A stretch of DNA of 64,000 bases from Anadara kagoshimensis (Eukaryota > Mollusca > Bivalvia > Arcoida > Arcidae). Made by a program: the position numbers and the translations under genes. Numbering within the stretch: the first letter of the stretch is position 1; each line of letters starts with the position of its first letter. The DNA lies in contig CM037870.1 of the NCBI GenBank assembly GCA_021292105.1, positions 42,193,076 through 42,257,075 on the forward strand. Reading direction: 5' to 3'. A model generated the notes under the pieces. That model was given only the letters and a program-made list of their open reading frames with translations, had not been told where the DNA came from and searched no databases. Positions 35,029 through 50,900 of the stretch are shown piece by piece.

Positions 35029-35610
35029 GTAAGTGCACAAAGCGAGATAACTCTAACTCAATGAAGTGTGACTAAACGGGCACCTGTCATAGAGAATCTT
35101 GCAGACGCTTAAGGTTATTCCGCTTAGAATTAAAGCGTTCATATGACTAAGAATTTAAGCGTACATAGCTACAAAATGGCGGAAATGTTGTAAACAACAC
35201 GTAAACTATAAATATCGTAAGTAATGTACACAAAACACAGATAAAACGAAAGACAAAATACTCATTTATTTAAAACAAGTTGTGATCCATACTGGTTTCA
35301 AGCAGTTTTAATGTCGGACTTGAATTCATCTGGTAAATTTCGACTTGATCTACGTTCAACATGGAAACTTCCCTAAACTGAAAACTGAGCACAGGCACTC
35401 GTAATTAATGTTTTGCCGTATATGTACGTTGATGGATCCAATCCTGGATATTTCATCAATGGTAGAGCGAGCGCTGCTTGATGTTGTTAGCAGCGATTTT
35501 GGAGGACGTGTTGGAAGCCCTCTACTGTTTTGGCATGCACAATTTCCTCTTCTATAGATGGTTCCAGTCAAGCACTGTTTTAATAATTAAAAAAAAAAAA
35601 AAAACAAGAG
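35029..35610. other. CpG-containing stretch ending in an A-run
   Basis: Relatively CpG-rich for this window, with AAAATGGCGGAAATG and GTAAACA-type sites. It ends in an A(16) run at about 35588. This could be the promoter and first-exon region of the downstream gene or an old retrocopy with a poly(A) tail. The minus strand has a 71-codon frame with no recognisable relative. Confidence 0.25.
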
Positions 35611-36059
35611 TTCCTAAATTGACATGTGCTGACTGTTTGTAGTTGGCTTTACTATTCTTTTGCTCTACTATCCAGACTCCTTAAATTTGATCCTTGATCC
35701 TTGATTCCGGGCCCAAATGGCACCAATATTCTCTTGGTGTCCTTATACTATCCAGCATCCGAAAAAACATTAATAACTAGTTCCTGTGCCATATGAGTAA
35801 ACACGAAAATTTATTTCTCTGAAGTGATGTGAAAATCTCACTAAATTGAAATCCAGAGTACATGGAAACTTAAGACAGACACCTTAGTTAATAGGAAAAC
35901 CTTTATAAAAATGGACTAGATATAAGAACAGTTATTTATTTGGCACCTAATTGACCAGTGTAATTAGTCAATTTTTAAATTGGAGAAATTTAAGCAAACT
36001 GACACATTTTCTAACAATAGAGTCTATTCCCAGTGAAATCCTAATTTAGGCAGTGAGTG

Positions 36060-36071
36060 GGGGGGGGGGGG
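36060..36071. repeat. Poly(G) run
   Basis: An uninterrupted G-run following GTGAGT. Similar runs lie at about 41585-41597 and 53223-53233. Nothing else is supported between 35611 and 36572. Confidence 0.8.
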
Positions 36072-36572
36072 TCTCACCGGTTGCTGTAATCTTTAAACAC
36101 ATCCTTTAGACCACTCAGACAAGTCATTTTAAACATAATTTTCGAGTTCTAACAGTGGTTAGTATCTGCATGTTAATGGAAAAGCAGGACAGCAGCATTT
36201 GTAAGTGCTATAACAGTAATTTGTACTTAAAAGCTGTGTGGTGTGTAAGCTTTTACATAAGAAATACTGGTATATGCCCATAGCCTCATTTACATTCACA
36301 TTAACTAACAAATTAAGGAAGATTTACAAGATTAGTGTGATGCTATGTACTGAATCTGACAACAGTGTGCAAGTGTAAGAATACATTATTAACCTAGGTT
36401 ATAAAAAAGAAGAGTATTACAAAAACACTACAACATATGCCACCCAAAGGTCATACCTGGCTATAATATCAAATCAGCAATATGGCTTGTGTTTTTAAAA
36501 ACCTACTACCAGTAGTATTTAATTGTTTGTTTTCTCATACTAAAAGATTACAAAAAACTTCTCATACCATTG

Positions 36573-37412
36573 TTGCCATCCACGGGTCATATCTTGACAT
36601 GAGCCACATTGTTTCCATGGGCCATATCTTAACATAAGCATCAATGTTGCCTTCCATGGGTCGTATCTTGACATGAGCAATAATGTTGCCTTCCATGGGT
36701 CATATCTTGACATGAGCAATGATGTTGCCTTCCATGGGTCATACCTTGACATGAGCATCAATGTTGCCTTCCATGGGTCATATCTTGACATGAGCAATGA
36801 TGTTGCCTTCCATGGGTCAAACCTTGACATGAGCATCATTGTTGTCATGCATTGGTCATACCTTGACATGAGCATCATTGTTGACACCCATGGGTCATAT
36901 CTTGACATGAGCATTATTCTAGATTTCCATGGGTCATACCTTAACATGAGGATCATTGTTGCCATCCATGGGTCATATCTTGACATGAGAATCATTGTTG
37001 ACACCCATTAGCCAGATTCACACCTTGACATGAGCATCATTGTTGACATCCATGGGCCATACCTTGACATGAGCATCATTGTTGACATCCATGGGCCATA
37101 CCTTGACATGAACATCATTGTTGACATCCATGGGCCATACCTTGACATGAGCATCATTGTTGACATCCAAGGGCCATACCTTGACATGAGCATCATTGTT
37201 GACATCCATTGGCCATACCTTGACATGAGCATCATTGTTGACATCCATGGGCCATACCTTGACATGAGCATCATTGTTGACATCCATGGGCCATACCTTG
37301 ACATGAGCATCATTGTTGACATCCATTGGCCATACCTTGACATGAACATCATTGTTGACATCCATGGGCACAATCTTGACATGAGCATCATTGTTGACAT
37401 CATTGGCAAAGT
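36573..37412. repeat. 39-bp minisatellite, about 21 units
   Basis: Unit GAGCATCATTGTTGACATC plus CATGGGCCATACCTTGACAT. Left-hand units are more diverged (GCAATGATGTTGCCTTC) and right-hand ones nearly uniform. The 39-bp period is divisible by three and lacks stops in several frames, so long artificial frames exist on both strands. It ends about 280 bp before the first recognised exon of the FLACC1-like gene. Confidence 0.95.
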
Positions 37413-37697
37413 TTGCCAGTAGTGTTTGCCAGCATATTGATAACACAATAATATTTGTGTGGGTTTTCAAAGTATCTTAAAACACATCAGTTGATGTTTT
37501 CCACATAAATCAATTTTATTCTGTGAATTTTTCAACATAAGTATTTTCTATATTATTCTCCACAAACTACATAGGATAATGATTATATGATAGCTATTGG
37601 TGAACCCTGTAAACCCTAATAGGAAAAAAAATATTATGGACAAGTTGTGTAGGCAAACTTTGTTACTCTGATAATTCTTATTTTATGTTTTTAGATA

Positions 37698-38904
37698 ATG
37701 AGTGCAGATGTACTTAACCATATAAGTAGACAACACTACTGGACAGATGCTGATGTACCAAGCACTGCCAGTAGTAGTCACCATGGTTCAGGAGGTTTCC
37801 GTGGTAACAGACCAAAGTAAGTAATTATTTTAACAGTACATATCTGTGATTAAGTTGATATATCACCACTTCTACATTAATGTTTTAATTGCTTTATCAC
37901 GAATTTAGGATTCTAAAAATTGTGCTAAAGCAGCTTCTTGTGAGAAATAGTCAATTAAATGTGAGGTAAAACAAAGATAAAATGTATATTTAAAGAAAGA
38001 CTCTTCTTATCCTGTTACTATCAACTCAAAGTCAGATAAAAAGTCCCTGTATAGTCCCAATATGTGGCATCCTTCATATTTTGTTCACTTACAATCAAAA
38101 CCATAAATACATTCTGTACAGACTTTAGCAGGAATATGTCAGTTTTAGGGTAAAATAATACACTTAGTTTCAAAAACTAGAATAATAAGACTTTAACTAC
38201 AGTTTGTAGGTAAATGCCATCATGACAACTTTTGTTGAGGAGTAAAGGCAGTCATTTATTTTTTTATTTTATTTTTATTTATTTTTTTGGATATACATGT
38301 ATTATTGTCCAGGCCAGTCCTAATAACACTTGAAATACCTTGTATCTTACACCTGCTAGAATTAAATGCTTTAAATTATTTTTATAGTGCAGATTATGTA
38401 GTCAGAATGATTGTACTACTACATACACTTATAAGTTATACTAAGCATTTGATGATGCCATTTAAAGAATATTTATTGACAGTGACATGTACACATTTCT
38501 AGGTTTCCACAAATTGAAAACAATTAGTAGCCAAATTTCCAAAATTTGTGAAAATATAGTCCTTTTTAAAGTATTTTTCCACAAATTTGCTAAAATAGGT
38601 TACTTTTTGAAAGAATTCCTCTGAAATTACTAGCCAATGGCGATTTTGGCTACCAGGAATGGAAACATAGACAATTTTTAACCATGGACCCAGGCACTAA
38701 AGAAATAACAAATTTTTATACTGTTTGGTTTTACCATCAGATTATCATTGAAAGTAAATGGACTAATACAAATCAAATCATAGTACAGCTGTATTTGTAT
38801 TATCATATACCATAAACAACATGATAATGAATGAAACATATTCCAGTATTCAATAAGGTTCTTAGAGGAAGAATCTTACAGAGAGAGAGAGAGAGATGAG
38901 AAGT

Positions 38905-38952
<48 letters not shown>

Positions 38953-41900
38953 GCATGAATGTTGATTTGGATTCAAGAAAATAATTTCTTACATAGATGT
39001 TCACCCCTTCAGACTTGCACCCAAAGTTCAGCCAGGTTTACAACACTGACACCAATCTGACATAAATAAGGTAATCTTTTCTAGGAATATACAAGCTAAC
39101 AAGATAGTAATAAATGGTTTTTGTATATGTGCATGTAAATTTACAGGCAATCTTTACATTACAATCATAAAAATTTACTGCTATATCTTGAGATTTCTAA
39201 ATTACATGTAAATCTGTTTACGTAAAAAAGTTACAAGTGGCTGAATCTCCAAACCTTTATTGTAAATAAAATGTTGTAATTTTATCGTAAATTACTTAAT
39301 TAAGATTTTTTCAAAAATTATATCATTGCAGAATTTGTTATCATGTGCTCAGTAAAAATGTGAGATTTATCTCCCTTTGATAACATATTACATACATGGC
39401 TTGTCTTTATTACTGATTGTTATGTGAATATCAATATTATACAATTATTGACTTTGGATTAGATATACATAAGGATTTATCAACCTCAAAAATATTATAT
39501 TCACCAAGGCTGTAGTAATAGGCATACGCACATAGTATCTTGTACATACGGCATAGTATCTCATACGTACATACATGTGTACATGTGTGCAACCCAAACA
39601 GTTTAATGAACTGGACTTAATTCTGGGATCAATATAAGCTAGAGGTATGCAACTGGCCAATAGTATGTCATACATATGATTCAATTTTTATTATTTAGTT
39701 GGCAGCAATACACTTCCGTAAAATATGATTACAAAATTTTTAAAGAAATTGGTTTTACAATTTTAGTCAAAGCACTACTAATGAGGAAATGTATTCTGCA
39801 ACAGCTGTCTAGTGCTATGAAATAACACTGGTATACATGTAATATGTAATTTGGTAGTACCAATTATGTTGAAGCCTTGATTAGCTACAGATTGCCTTGA
39901 AGTCATACTGGTTTTTTTCCTTTTTTTTTTTTTTTTTTTTTTAAATATAAAATGGCATAATCTTAACCAAAGTAGCAATATTTAATCAGTATGCTAGGTG
40001 CTTCAATATATATAACATTGAGCTTCATTTACAACTTAGTGTGTTTCAAAATGGAAACCGACGTGCTCGGTCATCAATGTCAGCAAAGTATCCCGGGTAA
40101 GTTTTACTTATGAATATATTAACCTGCATGATTTTAACAAATTTTGAAGATATTTTGTAAATGAATTAAGCATTTGAAATGTGTGCCTTAGGCATCACTA
40201 TATACCTGCTTTAAGTTGATTCATCTCAGACAATTAATTGTGATGATTTTATTATCCTAATCAAGAAAGAGCATGTTTTTTAGTGGATGCATGTATGGCT
40301 TGATGAATGATTTACCTGGATGACATAATTGTGTTTGAAATAGTTAGAGCTTATTCCATTTACTTGATGAATACTTCAATTTCATTCTATAAAATCTGAT
40401 GTACCTCAATCTAATAAGATTTCAGTCAAACTCTGTATATGGTGTACCAGTATGTTAGTGAAGAACAAAACGTTCGCAGTTATTGGATAAAGTTAAATAT
40501 TTGTCTGTCCCTTATAAATTCCATTGCTAAAGTTAGTCCACCAATTTCTTCAGCTGGTTCTATTTTGTGTCATATCTCCGTCCTTGCTATCTGTATCCCA
40601 GCTACCCTTTCCATGTTGATTATAGCACTGTTTTTCCATGTGTTTTTCCTCTTTCTTCTGTGTTATTTTCCTTGTGGATTTCATATCATTAGTAATTAAT
40701 GCTTGCCTTTTGAGATGGATGCTAATATTATGTCTTTATATATAGCCTTGCATTTTGGCTTATAAAAATTTGAAATATTGCATTGATTTTTGTGAAGTGT
40801 TGGGGATAAACCCAAAGTTATACTCAGATGCAAAAATCATTGCATGAACTTGTTATGCGCTACTTGATTGGTCATAGTGTAGGAATAAAAAAGTACAGAC
40901 TGATCAGAATTTCTCTAATTGCAGAACAACCACTATGGTTGCTCAGTTGGTAGAGTACTCACTCTGTATGTGGGATCTCAGGCTTTGAAACCCAGCTGCG
41001 TCTGACCAATATTTAAAATAGGTATAGACTGTTTTTGTCAAGTACTCAGAATTTAGAAATAAAAGTCACAGGGTTTTCTTGAAGATACCTTAAAAAATGA
41101 TGCCCCCTTGTCACAGCAGGCATGGCATTCCCTGCACATTGCCTTAAGCATACTGCCTATGACAATATTTCTGCCACTTCACCTATAGCTGTGGTGAAAG
41201 TAAAATATTCTTGTCTAGGACATAAAACTTCATTCAATCTGCCTATTTGGGCAACTATCACACAAGAATATGTCACTTGAGAGTCAGTAAAAAATCAATA
41301 TTTGGTATTTTTTAGATTTCTACATTTATTGAATCTATCACAACTTGTGGTGCAAGATCGGGAAATCTCAACCCGGGTACTAATATATTTGGTCCAGACA
41401 AGGCTTGCTAAGTTCTGGACCAAATATATTAGAATGAGGATTGATATTTCCTTATCTGGCTCTACAAGTTGTGATTGATTCTAATTGTTGCACCAGAAAG
41501 TACAGTTTTTCACTTTAAAATCAATTTTAATTATAGATACACCTAAAATTTTGCGGGAAAAATAGTGTGTAGGCTATCTTGTATAGGGGGGGGGGGGGTG
41601 TTAGGGGGTACAAGATTGAAATATTTTGCACCTCTCTTTTTATGGATTTTTCTTTCTGGAGTGCAAGAAATGTTTTTCTGGTGCCTGTGCTCATCTATAA
41701 ATACATGTTTCTTTTAAAGCAACAAGCTTTAAATAAAATTGCATTATTTATACATTTTTTTATTATACATATATTCATGTTTGTGACAACATTCAAGAGG
41801 ACAGCAAGTAATTATATTTTACAACCCTGTCAAGATTCTTGGATTTCCACAAAAGTGAACAAGTTAGTTCTGGGACAGCATTCAAAGTCATTGCTCATAA

Positions 41901-44900
41901 CTCTTTAAATGGTATTTATTGATCCTTTAATTTTCACTTTCACTATAGCTTGAAAAATAAAACAAATGTTAAATATTGATATAGACACATGTTTATGACA
42001 ATATCTAAACTAGTGCTAATAAGTTAACCTCAATCTTTAAATGGTAATAAGTTACCCTTTCAATTTCGCTGTCACCGGAGTTGAAAACAAAATTTAAAAA
42101 AACAACATTAAATATTGATAGGGAGATATCCAATAAACGCTGGCCTCTATCTCATTTCAACGAGACCCTCGGTCTAAATTAAACCAACAATGTTATCCTA
42201 AATTGGTAAAAATCAATCAATACTGATCAATGTATTGATCAGCGTTAGCCTGATATAAATCCTTTAATATTTATATATGGAGAGTGTGGTTTAAATAGCT
42301 CATATCATCAAGATAATTTATCAGTAGTTGTAAAGACTTTTATAAATACAGTGGCAGTCCTTTGTGCAATAGTATGTAAAGTTTTTGTTGATCTAAACCT
42401 TAATAGTTTATATATCGCTTCTCGTACTTTGTCAAACTTAGTGAGTGGAAATCTTTTAACTTTTGATCATGGATTTGTCAACGATATGTGTGTTTAATAC
42501 ATCTGTCTTCTAAATCCCTCCTGATCAAATATTGGAAAGTGATATTATAGAAAAAAAAATTAAAAACACATGTAATGAACAATTTGTCAACAGTGCTCGT
42601 GATATTCAAATACACCTGTCAAGATCATTGGTCAGTGATATAGAAAAAATATATGTATTATATATATGTACCAGTATATAAATACCTGTGCTGAATTTTG
42701 TCAACGATTTGTTAGCTACTTCTTGACATCAACTATTGGAAAATGATAAAGAAATATATTTACAATATAAGTGCTGACAGAAAATTATCATTTATTTGTG
42801 TATTCATTAATACTCAGAGAATCTGTCATCAAATTATTAGAAAGTGATATAAGTGGCATACAACATATTAAATAGAAGATATTCAAAGGATTATAACTTA
42901 CATGTGTCGCAAGAAGATTTTTATATTTAACACGTTTTTCCTCAAACTTTTGAGATAAAATATTGGAAAATGTTATAGAATTTAAAAAATATATATATTT
43001 AAAGAGTGATTTTGTTACATGTTTTGAAAATTTTGTGTTTTGTGTGGATATTAAATACTTCAGTCTTTAAACTATTTGAAAGCAAATATTGGAAAGTGAT
43101 GTGCATGTATAGTAGATATGTTTTCTGAAATATATATTATACAGAGGATACTTAAAACGTTTTACATGTGATGAAAGAAATTTTTTAACAATTTTTGTTT
43201 AAGTTTACCGTAATCAATAATTCCTGTCCTCAAAATCTTTAAAAAATCAAATATTATAGAAAGTAAAACAGAATATATATATGTATGTATTGTTGTACAA
43301 ACTATTTAAAAGGATCACATTATTCTTGTACAGGAAGGAGAGTTTTTGCTGTGCACTTTTTAAAAAGAATATAGATTTATTTCATGCAAATTTTAAACTT
43401 TGCCTAATGGTGTTTGTCGGTTAAAACAATCAATGCATTTGTCTTCAAGATCAAATATTAAAGAAAGTTAGACAGGAAATTTATCTGAGTAGAGTGATTT
43501 TATTGTGTATTTTTGAATAGAAATCTAGAGTTTGTCATATCTTAATCATTCGTTTCTATCACAGTACATGATACTGTGTGTTGAATATAAAAACAAATGA
43601 ATGGACCAAAGTTCTATACTAAATGACATCAATGTTACATAATTATACATGCAACATAGAAAACTTATCAGATATATTAGTTTGAAAAGGTTGATGGTTT
43701 GATTAAGTCTGGCTAATCCAGTCTTCAAATCTATTATCGAACTGTAAGAAGTTTGCAGGTTTTAAACTCTAGTTGCCTCTGCTGTTCTCAAGCTGCCCAG
43801 CTCAATATGAAATAAGCTTGGCTGGGACATTCAAAACCATTCAAACTAACATACATTTATTTCTCAGAACTTGAGATTTGTTATCAGTGATCAGATGATG
43901 CATGTTCATGATTTTAGATAGTTTGTCGTGTGTTAACAGCATGTTCAATAGTGTGCATTCAGACGTGTGACATTTTCATACTGGATATAAATAATTCAGT
44001 CTTAATTTGTTTACAAAATATGTGTGCAGCTGGAAATATCATGATCAAAAGGGAATACACCTTCCATAGTGTAAGGTAAATATTCATTTTATATGTTAAT
44101 TGCAGTAGAATCTAAGCTAATCACTAAATAATTATATGTTTTTTATTGATGAGGCAGGTGCTTTAAGTTTTAACAAAATATGTTAATGGTACATCTTAAT
44201 ATTTTAGTTCAGTTAAGAACAATAATATGATTTCTGGATTCCTCAGGGTGCTGATTAGGCAGGTTACAGTGTCAAAATAAGTCTTTTTACTATATCCCCA
44301 GGCTCAGTAAAGTGGTTAAAGAATAATGTTTGTCCATCTGTATGGCCATACTTCCACCCATCTATCTGTCTGTCTGGCTAATTATAAGATTAATATATTA
44401 TTCTTTGGTGCTTTACATTGTAGAGTTATGAGACTTCATTTGAACATACATTGGCGAATGTTCCATGCAATTTGATTAGATATAGGTCACTGTGATCCAG
44501 TTTTAATGCTTCACTGACATAGTGGGTTAAGTTTGATATAAAATTTTAAAAGTGATGCTTAGGTATCATAGCAGTATATATTGCAAAGTCATGAGACTTT
44601 GTGTGAACATTCAATGAAGAATTTCCTGTGTAGTTGATTTAAATGTAGGTCACTATGACCCATATTTCATTCTTCATTGGCCTTAAAGTTAATTCTGTCA
44701 GTGGGTAAATCAGCAGCAATGTGAAATCAAGTAACTTGCACAACATGCCTCTGTTTGGATTCACACCCACAACCTAAAATTAAATCTGGAGTCTGATGCT
44801 GTACAAACTGATCTACATTTTTCATGTTTGTAAGGGTACTCCAGTTTCCTCCACCATTTTAGAAATCAGACTTGACACAACTGAAAAAAATCCATTCAAT

Positions 44901-47900
44901 CTTGGTGAAGAAAACATATGTACAAGTATTTTTAGCTTGACTGATTAAAGTTCAGTCAAAATTATTGACATTATCAGTGTCTGTATAAACTTATTTGGGT
45001 ATGTCTAAAAATTAGGGTCATTGGGGCAATCATTTTTCTTAGTTAAGTGGTAAGACTAGACATCCATTGTGTGTACCGGTATTTAAATTCCCACAGGATA
45101 TGATTTCATATGTTTACATAGCCATTTATATTATAGAATTAACTTGGCGATTAACGCTAATAGATTGCAGTAATAATCCTGTTAAAGAAATTAATAAGCA
45201 AATATTCTATATTAATTTTACTAATGGGATTATCATAAAGTACAATATGTGTTTAAGTACTGTACATAACACACATGCAATTAATGCATTACACTTGCAA
45301 ACAGTATGTGAAATGAAGTTGTAACTAGGCTTTATAGTGAAGTGGACTCCTGAATATTTGTGAATATTTGTGTTTTGTATGGATTCATTTATACCGTGGA
45401 TATGTACATGATGTAGAATGGTGGCCAAATGTTTTGAAATTCATATGTTTTTATCTTAAATTAATGGTGAGTAGAATTGCTGTATTTGTTATAATGTTGT
45501 TTAACATTGCATCAGCAATGTTGCAGCTATTTGTGACTAGAGCAAGTTTATTACTTTCCATAAATTAATTAAAGAACAAGTTTGTATATGCCAGAAATGT
45601 GCAAGTTTTGTTGTTGTCTGTCTCGAACTAAAACACCCATAGGGCAACATAAGGTGCTAGCTCACCAAAGTCACTATGCATAGACAAGCATACTACTGCT
45701 ATGGTCACATTTCACTGACAGCAGGTGAACCATCTGATACCCTGTCTTCTAAATATGGCACCAGGTGAGGGATCAGTATCTGGAGATTTGAATTTTCAAA
45801 TATAACCTTGCCAGGGAAGTTATGTTTCCATTCTTCGTTAACTGTTGTATGCTCACCAGATGAGCATGGGCCTGTGCTTGTAATTGATAGACTATACAAT
45901 GTAAATGTAAACACAGTAATCATAGTCTGGATAAGTCAAATTTATTTATAGATTTAAGGACAAGATCCAATAATCAAAATATTTAGATATAAAATATGAT
46001 AGTTGATTTAGATATCATCAAAGAAAACAAAGTCTTGTCAAATAGTTAAACACTTCAAACTCTAAACACCAGAGATTGTTATATTAATTTAAACACGTCC
46101 AACTCCAAACACCAGAGATTGTTAGACCAATTTAAATACTTCAAACTCCAAACATTAGAGATTGTTAGAGCAATTTAAACACTCAACTCAAACTCTGAAC
46201 GCCAAAGATTTTTTGAGCGATTTAAACATGTCAATCTCCAAACACCAGAGACTATTTGAGCAGTTTAGTATTACGGGCAATTAAAGGCGGGTTTTAATTT
46301 GAAACCCAGCTGTAAAAAGACATGATTTAATACCAGCAGAAAAATGATATCTGAACCTAAACACTTATTGATTCTTTAGAAATTTGCTGATTTAATTGAT
46401 GAATTTATTGCTTTCATTTTAATCAATTTTAGGAGTATAAGGGTAAACATTTGCTGGTGTGTTTATGTTGGAATTTTAATGGGAACAATAATCACCATGC
46501 TGTTTATTTATTAAAATATTTTTAAAGTTTTCTTGTGAAGTTAAATATGGACTAAAGTTGACATGCAATAAAATATGCTATAAAATTCACATGAGTATGT
46601 TACTATTTTAATTAAAACATTATCAGTGGCTCCATGTCTGAAAATAGATCGGCTTAAAATGTTGTTAAGACTCTGATTTATGAAGACAGGCCTCAGTTTC
46701 ACAATAATCTATTTCCCTGGAACTTAAATATTACTAAACTGAAATTTTAAAAACTGAATTAAAGGTGTCATTTTGAAGATCGTGTTAAGCTAAATATAAC
46801 ATACTGGTATGTATTCTAGTTTTGTCATGATGGTTTTGTCTCAGTTCCATGTAAGATTGCCAAAATTAGCTGAATTTAGTTAAAACAATCTAAGTACAGG
46901 AAACTTGTGAAACAGGCGGTCTAATTTGCAAAACATATTTTTTACAGCAAAATACTGTTTGTTCATTACTTTTTCCTCTGTATAGGGCATCTGTGGCCAT
47001 GCAAGTGGTCTGAAGTGCCTGGTTACATTTGAATGAAGAAATTAAGCGAATGTAATATTTTTAGTCAAATGTGTATTGGGTTTTCTGAAATAATTTATAG
47101 ATTAAAAATATCCAGATTTTTGTTAATCGGGAATGGCATTTAGGCCAAAAAAGTACATGTTTCGACTAACACTCTTTGGGAAAAATTTAGGGTCAGTACT
47201 TAGTAGGTAGGCAAGGTTTTTATTTTATTTTACATTGACGATATGTGGTACGGGTACGGTAATAATGCCAAATTTAACAGTGCTTTTAAAAATATTATCA
47301 TAAAAAATTTAGGGTAGGCATCCAAATTAAGGGTCAGTTGGGTAAGCGGAAACAACTTTTTTGGCCTTACACAGAGAGTATTTATGTTCATTCTCTTCAT
47401 GAAGCTAAAATTGTTATTACAGTCTCTGGTGTATTGCATAATTAACACAGCCTTTCCAAAATAATACATGTACTTCATAGATTGAAAATTTTCAGACATT
47501 TGTTTATCGGGTATGGTATTTACAGAGAGTAGACATTTCTATTCGTTTTCTCCATGAAGTTAAAATTGTTATTACAGTCACTGTGATATTGAGCAACATG
47601 TTTTTACCAAAATTCATAGATTGAAAATTTCAGGAAATTTGTTACCTGGGTATGGTATTGACGGAGAGTAGACATTTATATTCATTTTCCTCATAAAGCT
47701 AAAGAGTCACTGGGGAATCAATCAATCATTTCTCTTTTAATGGTAAAATTACATTTTCTACATAAAACTTAAATTTTAATTACAGTCCACTGGGGTATGA
47801 ATCATTTTTCTTTTAATATCTAAGATCAATATTAAAACATACCAGAATCCAATTACAGTATCATACATATTTGATATACTTTGACCTAACTTTTATATCA

Positions 47901-50900
47901 TAATGTCATGTCTTTTAAAAACCTCTTTGTGTATCCTTCACTAAGGTGACTTGATTTAATCAGGGGTTTCAATGGCACGTAAATGATAAAATAACATCAC
48001 AATTATGTTAATGTTTACATGGTACCTGGTATTTAAAATTCTCTCATAAAAATTGATTTGTGTTATTCAACAAGATTGGCTTTTTTATATTCAAAGTTTA
48101 ATAGTACTTGTACATGTATAAGCATTCAAAGCATAAGCTTTAGAATGTAGCAGTACAACCATTTTATGTCTTCTGTTTTCATTTCGTTTTGGAAACTTTA
48201 TCACAGTTGAGGAGTAATTTCATTTGGGAAAGAAAATTCATGATATAAAATACAGCTAGAAGTGCATGCCTCTTGAGAGCCAAATAGCCTCCCTCCTCCC
48301 AACAATAATTGTATATATCTATATAAAATTTTCAAAGAATTTTGTAGTCAGGGCTTGGTAATATTTGATGAGTTTTGACCCTACAGTTACAAACATTTCT
48401 AATACAATAACAATCCAACCTGCCTTAATTAAAGGCCACATCTATATAAGGGCCACCTGCTTATTAAGGACAGTAGAGTTGTATTGCAATTGTTCTTTAT
48501 TCATATTATTTGAAACTGTAAACACAATCCACATGCCCATACAGGCTACTGTTACTGGTTCCCTTGGGTGACCTTTATAAACAGGTTTGACTGTATATGA
48601 TATTGACTATTGACTACAATTGGACACACACTTTAATACCAGGAAGTGCAATTTTCATCTTTTATAAGAAATCACTTGACATTTTAAATTTTATTTTGAG
48701 ACTAAATTTGTTTGTTTTGCACTTAAAAATTGGTGTGTTACATATAAGTAAAGCACTTGTACATAGTAACATGTAATACATAAAACTTATATTGTAGTGC
48801 ATTGTAAATATACCTGTGTGCTAACAGGTGGGAGGGAAGTGTAAAACACAGGGTTAGTCCATGAGGCTAGAATCCAGACTTCCTGAGTTCACATTTGACA
48901 GATCGCCGGCACACCCACAATGTTCTGACAAAGGACTGGCATGCTAGATTTACACACAAAAAGAATAATAACTCGGCCTGAATTGTGCCATTTAAGGACA
49001 ACACTGACACTAGTACATCATTAGTTGCCATGACCCTGGTTTGGTACTGTGATGGCGGCCAGTGTTGGAACATAATAGGCATGGCGGGCGATACATCAAT
49101 TGTTCTGCCAACTTAAAGCTACCTATATTTGTCTATTTTCCTGAAGTTTTCAAGTTTTGTAGTCTTGCATGTTCACCAAAGTTGGTAGAGCATCAAGTTT
49201 AGTTTGTGTGACATCCCTAACCTGATCTTGCATTTTCCTTTTTCCTGCAACATATAGCTTTGACAGGATGTGGCCCTTATCTATATATATTTACCAGCAT
49301 ATGTATTCTCTATAATGGAGACAATAAAGGAAGAAAAAACCAGTATAGAGGAGAGTTTAATATCACAATGCTCTTAGCATGAAAGAATCCTGCAGGGTTT
49401 CAATCCAAAGTCTGATGAAATATATAACCCTGCATTTTATTTCTTCCTTGATCCTGTAACAACTAGTGTTATGACCTGTAAAGTTCTTGATATTAAAATC
49501 TTATGAATTTTGGATTTAGGAGGATTCAGCGTTTATAAACTTTACAATGAAATTTTCATAGGATGCAAATACATACAATGTGTTCAGCATGCTATGTTAT
49601 GCAGTTCTTAAATGTTATAGAATGAGGTGCCAGCAATTTCCAATTTGGTTCCTTTGATGAAAAAATAACAAGTTATGTAAAGTTTATATAACCTACACTT
49701 TAATTTCCTCAAAAATTTAATTTGCATCTCATTTTTAATAATATGTAATTCTATTTTCATTAATATTTCAATCTTTTTATCAAAATATATTTTCTGTATA
49801 AAAAACTTTTTTTTTAATTTTGAAATCTTGTGTGTTTATAATTTTAGGTGACAGGTACTGGTTTAAGATTTTTAGATAAACTTTTGTTAAGTAAGGAATA
49901 GGTACTAGATTTTAAGATAAAAAATTAAAATATGAAATTGTGTGTGAATTTAAAGTTATTTATTTGTAAAACTTTAATATCAATGAAACTATTACATACA
50001 GTGATATGTTGATATAAATGAAATGGATTGCTGATATCGTAAAAAATCATTTGATATGCTGATATCGAAAAAAAATCTTTTAAAAAGATTTTATATATAA
50101 ATCAGCATGTTAAAATGTTTCATTAGGTAAACTTTTATCAATGAATATCATTGAATGATTATTTAATTCAACAAAACAACATTGAGTAAAATAATAACGC
50201 GTAAACATACCTGTGAGATACATAGATATTACAGGTATTAAAAATTAAAAGTTTTAAAGATTTGCACTTTGAAAAGCAGTTTTAAAATTTAAAAACGAAC
50301 AAAAACGTGTTTATATAGTTTTTAAAAATTTTGATTTAAGATAAATAGCCTTTTTTTATCTGATTTGTTCATGATTTATTTCATAAAATTATAACTTTTC
50401 TATTTTCATTTTTTTAACTGAGAAATTCAATTTTGGAAATAAAGGTGTACAAGTATATTATTTATTTTGTGTATAATTTATTTGTGTAATTTATATAAAT
50501 TTTGAGTCACACCTAGCAATACAGTGTTAATAGTAATTTGCAACATTTTAATAACACTTTCATCTGATATAATACATAAATTTTTGCCAAGATAATTTAT
50601 AAAAATTAGGCCACAGAACATGTGAAATTTTATTTCAAATTTTTTACTTGCATTTTAAGTCTTTTTTTACCTTTCAATTTTTTTTTAAATTATGCAACAG
50701 TTTTAAATTTGTTAAAATACCATGAAATCAGACCAAAAATGGCTTAGAAATTAAAACTTTTTTTTAACTAAAAATATTAATAAAACTTTAACCAATTTTT
50801 CCTAGCTCACAAATACTATGTTACATGCATAAATGAAAGCAACATCTTTGTCCATTATGCTGTTAAATTCTAAAAACATCAAATAGGGGTAAAAATTACT

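Noticed and set aside
35356-35571. 71-codon minus-strand frame in the CpG-containing block
   Set aside because: Composition looks protein-like in part, but no family is recognised and splice context is poor.
36540-37470. Several 110-154-codon repeat frames on both strands
   Set aside because: A 39-bp array without stops is open in several frames at once; overlapping frames on both strands cannot all be genes.
45705-45923. 72-codon minus-strand frame
   Set aside because: No recognisable domain, no splice support; possibly old transposon sequence, but I cannot show it.
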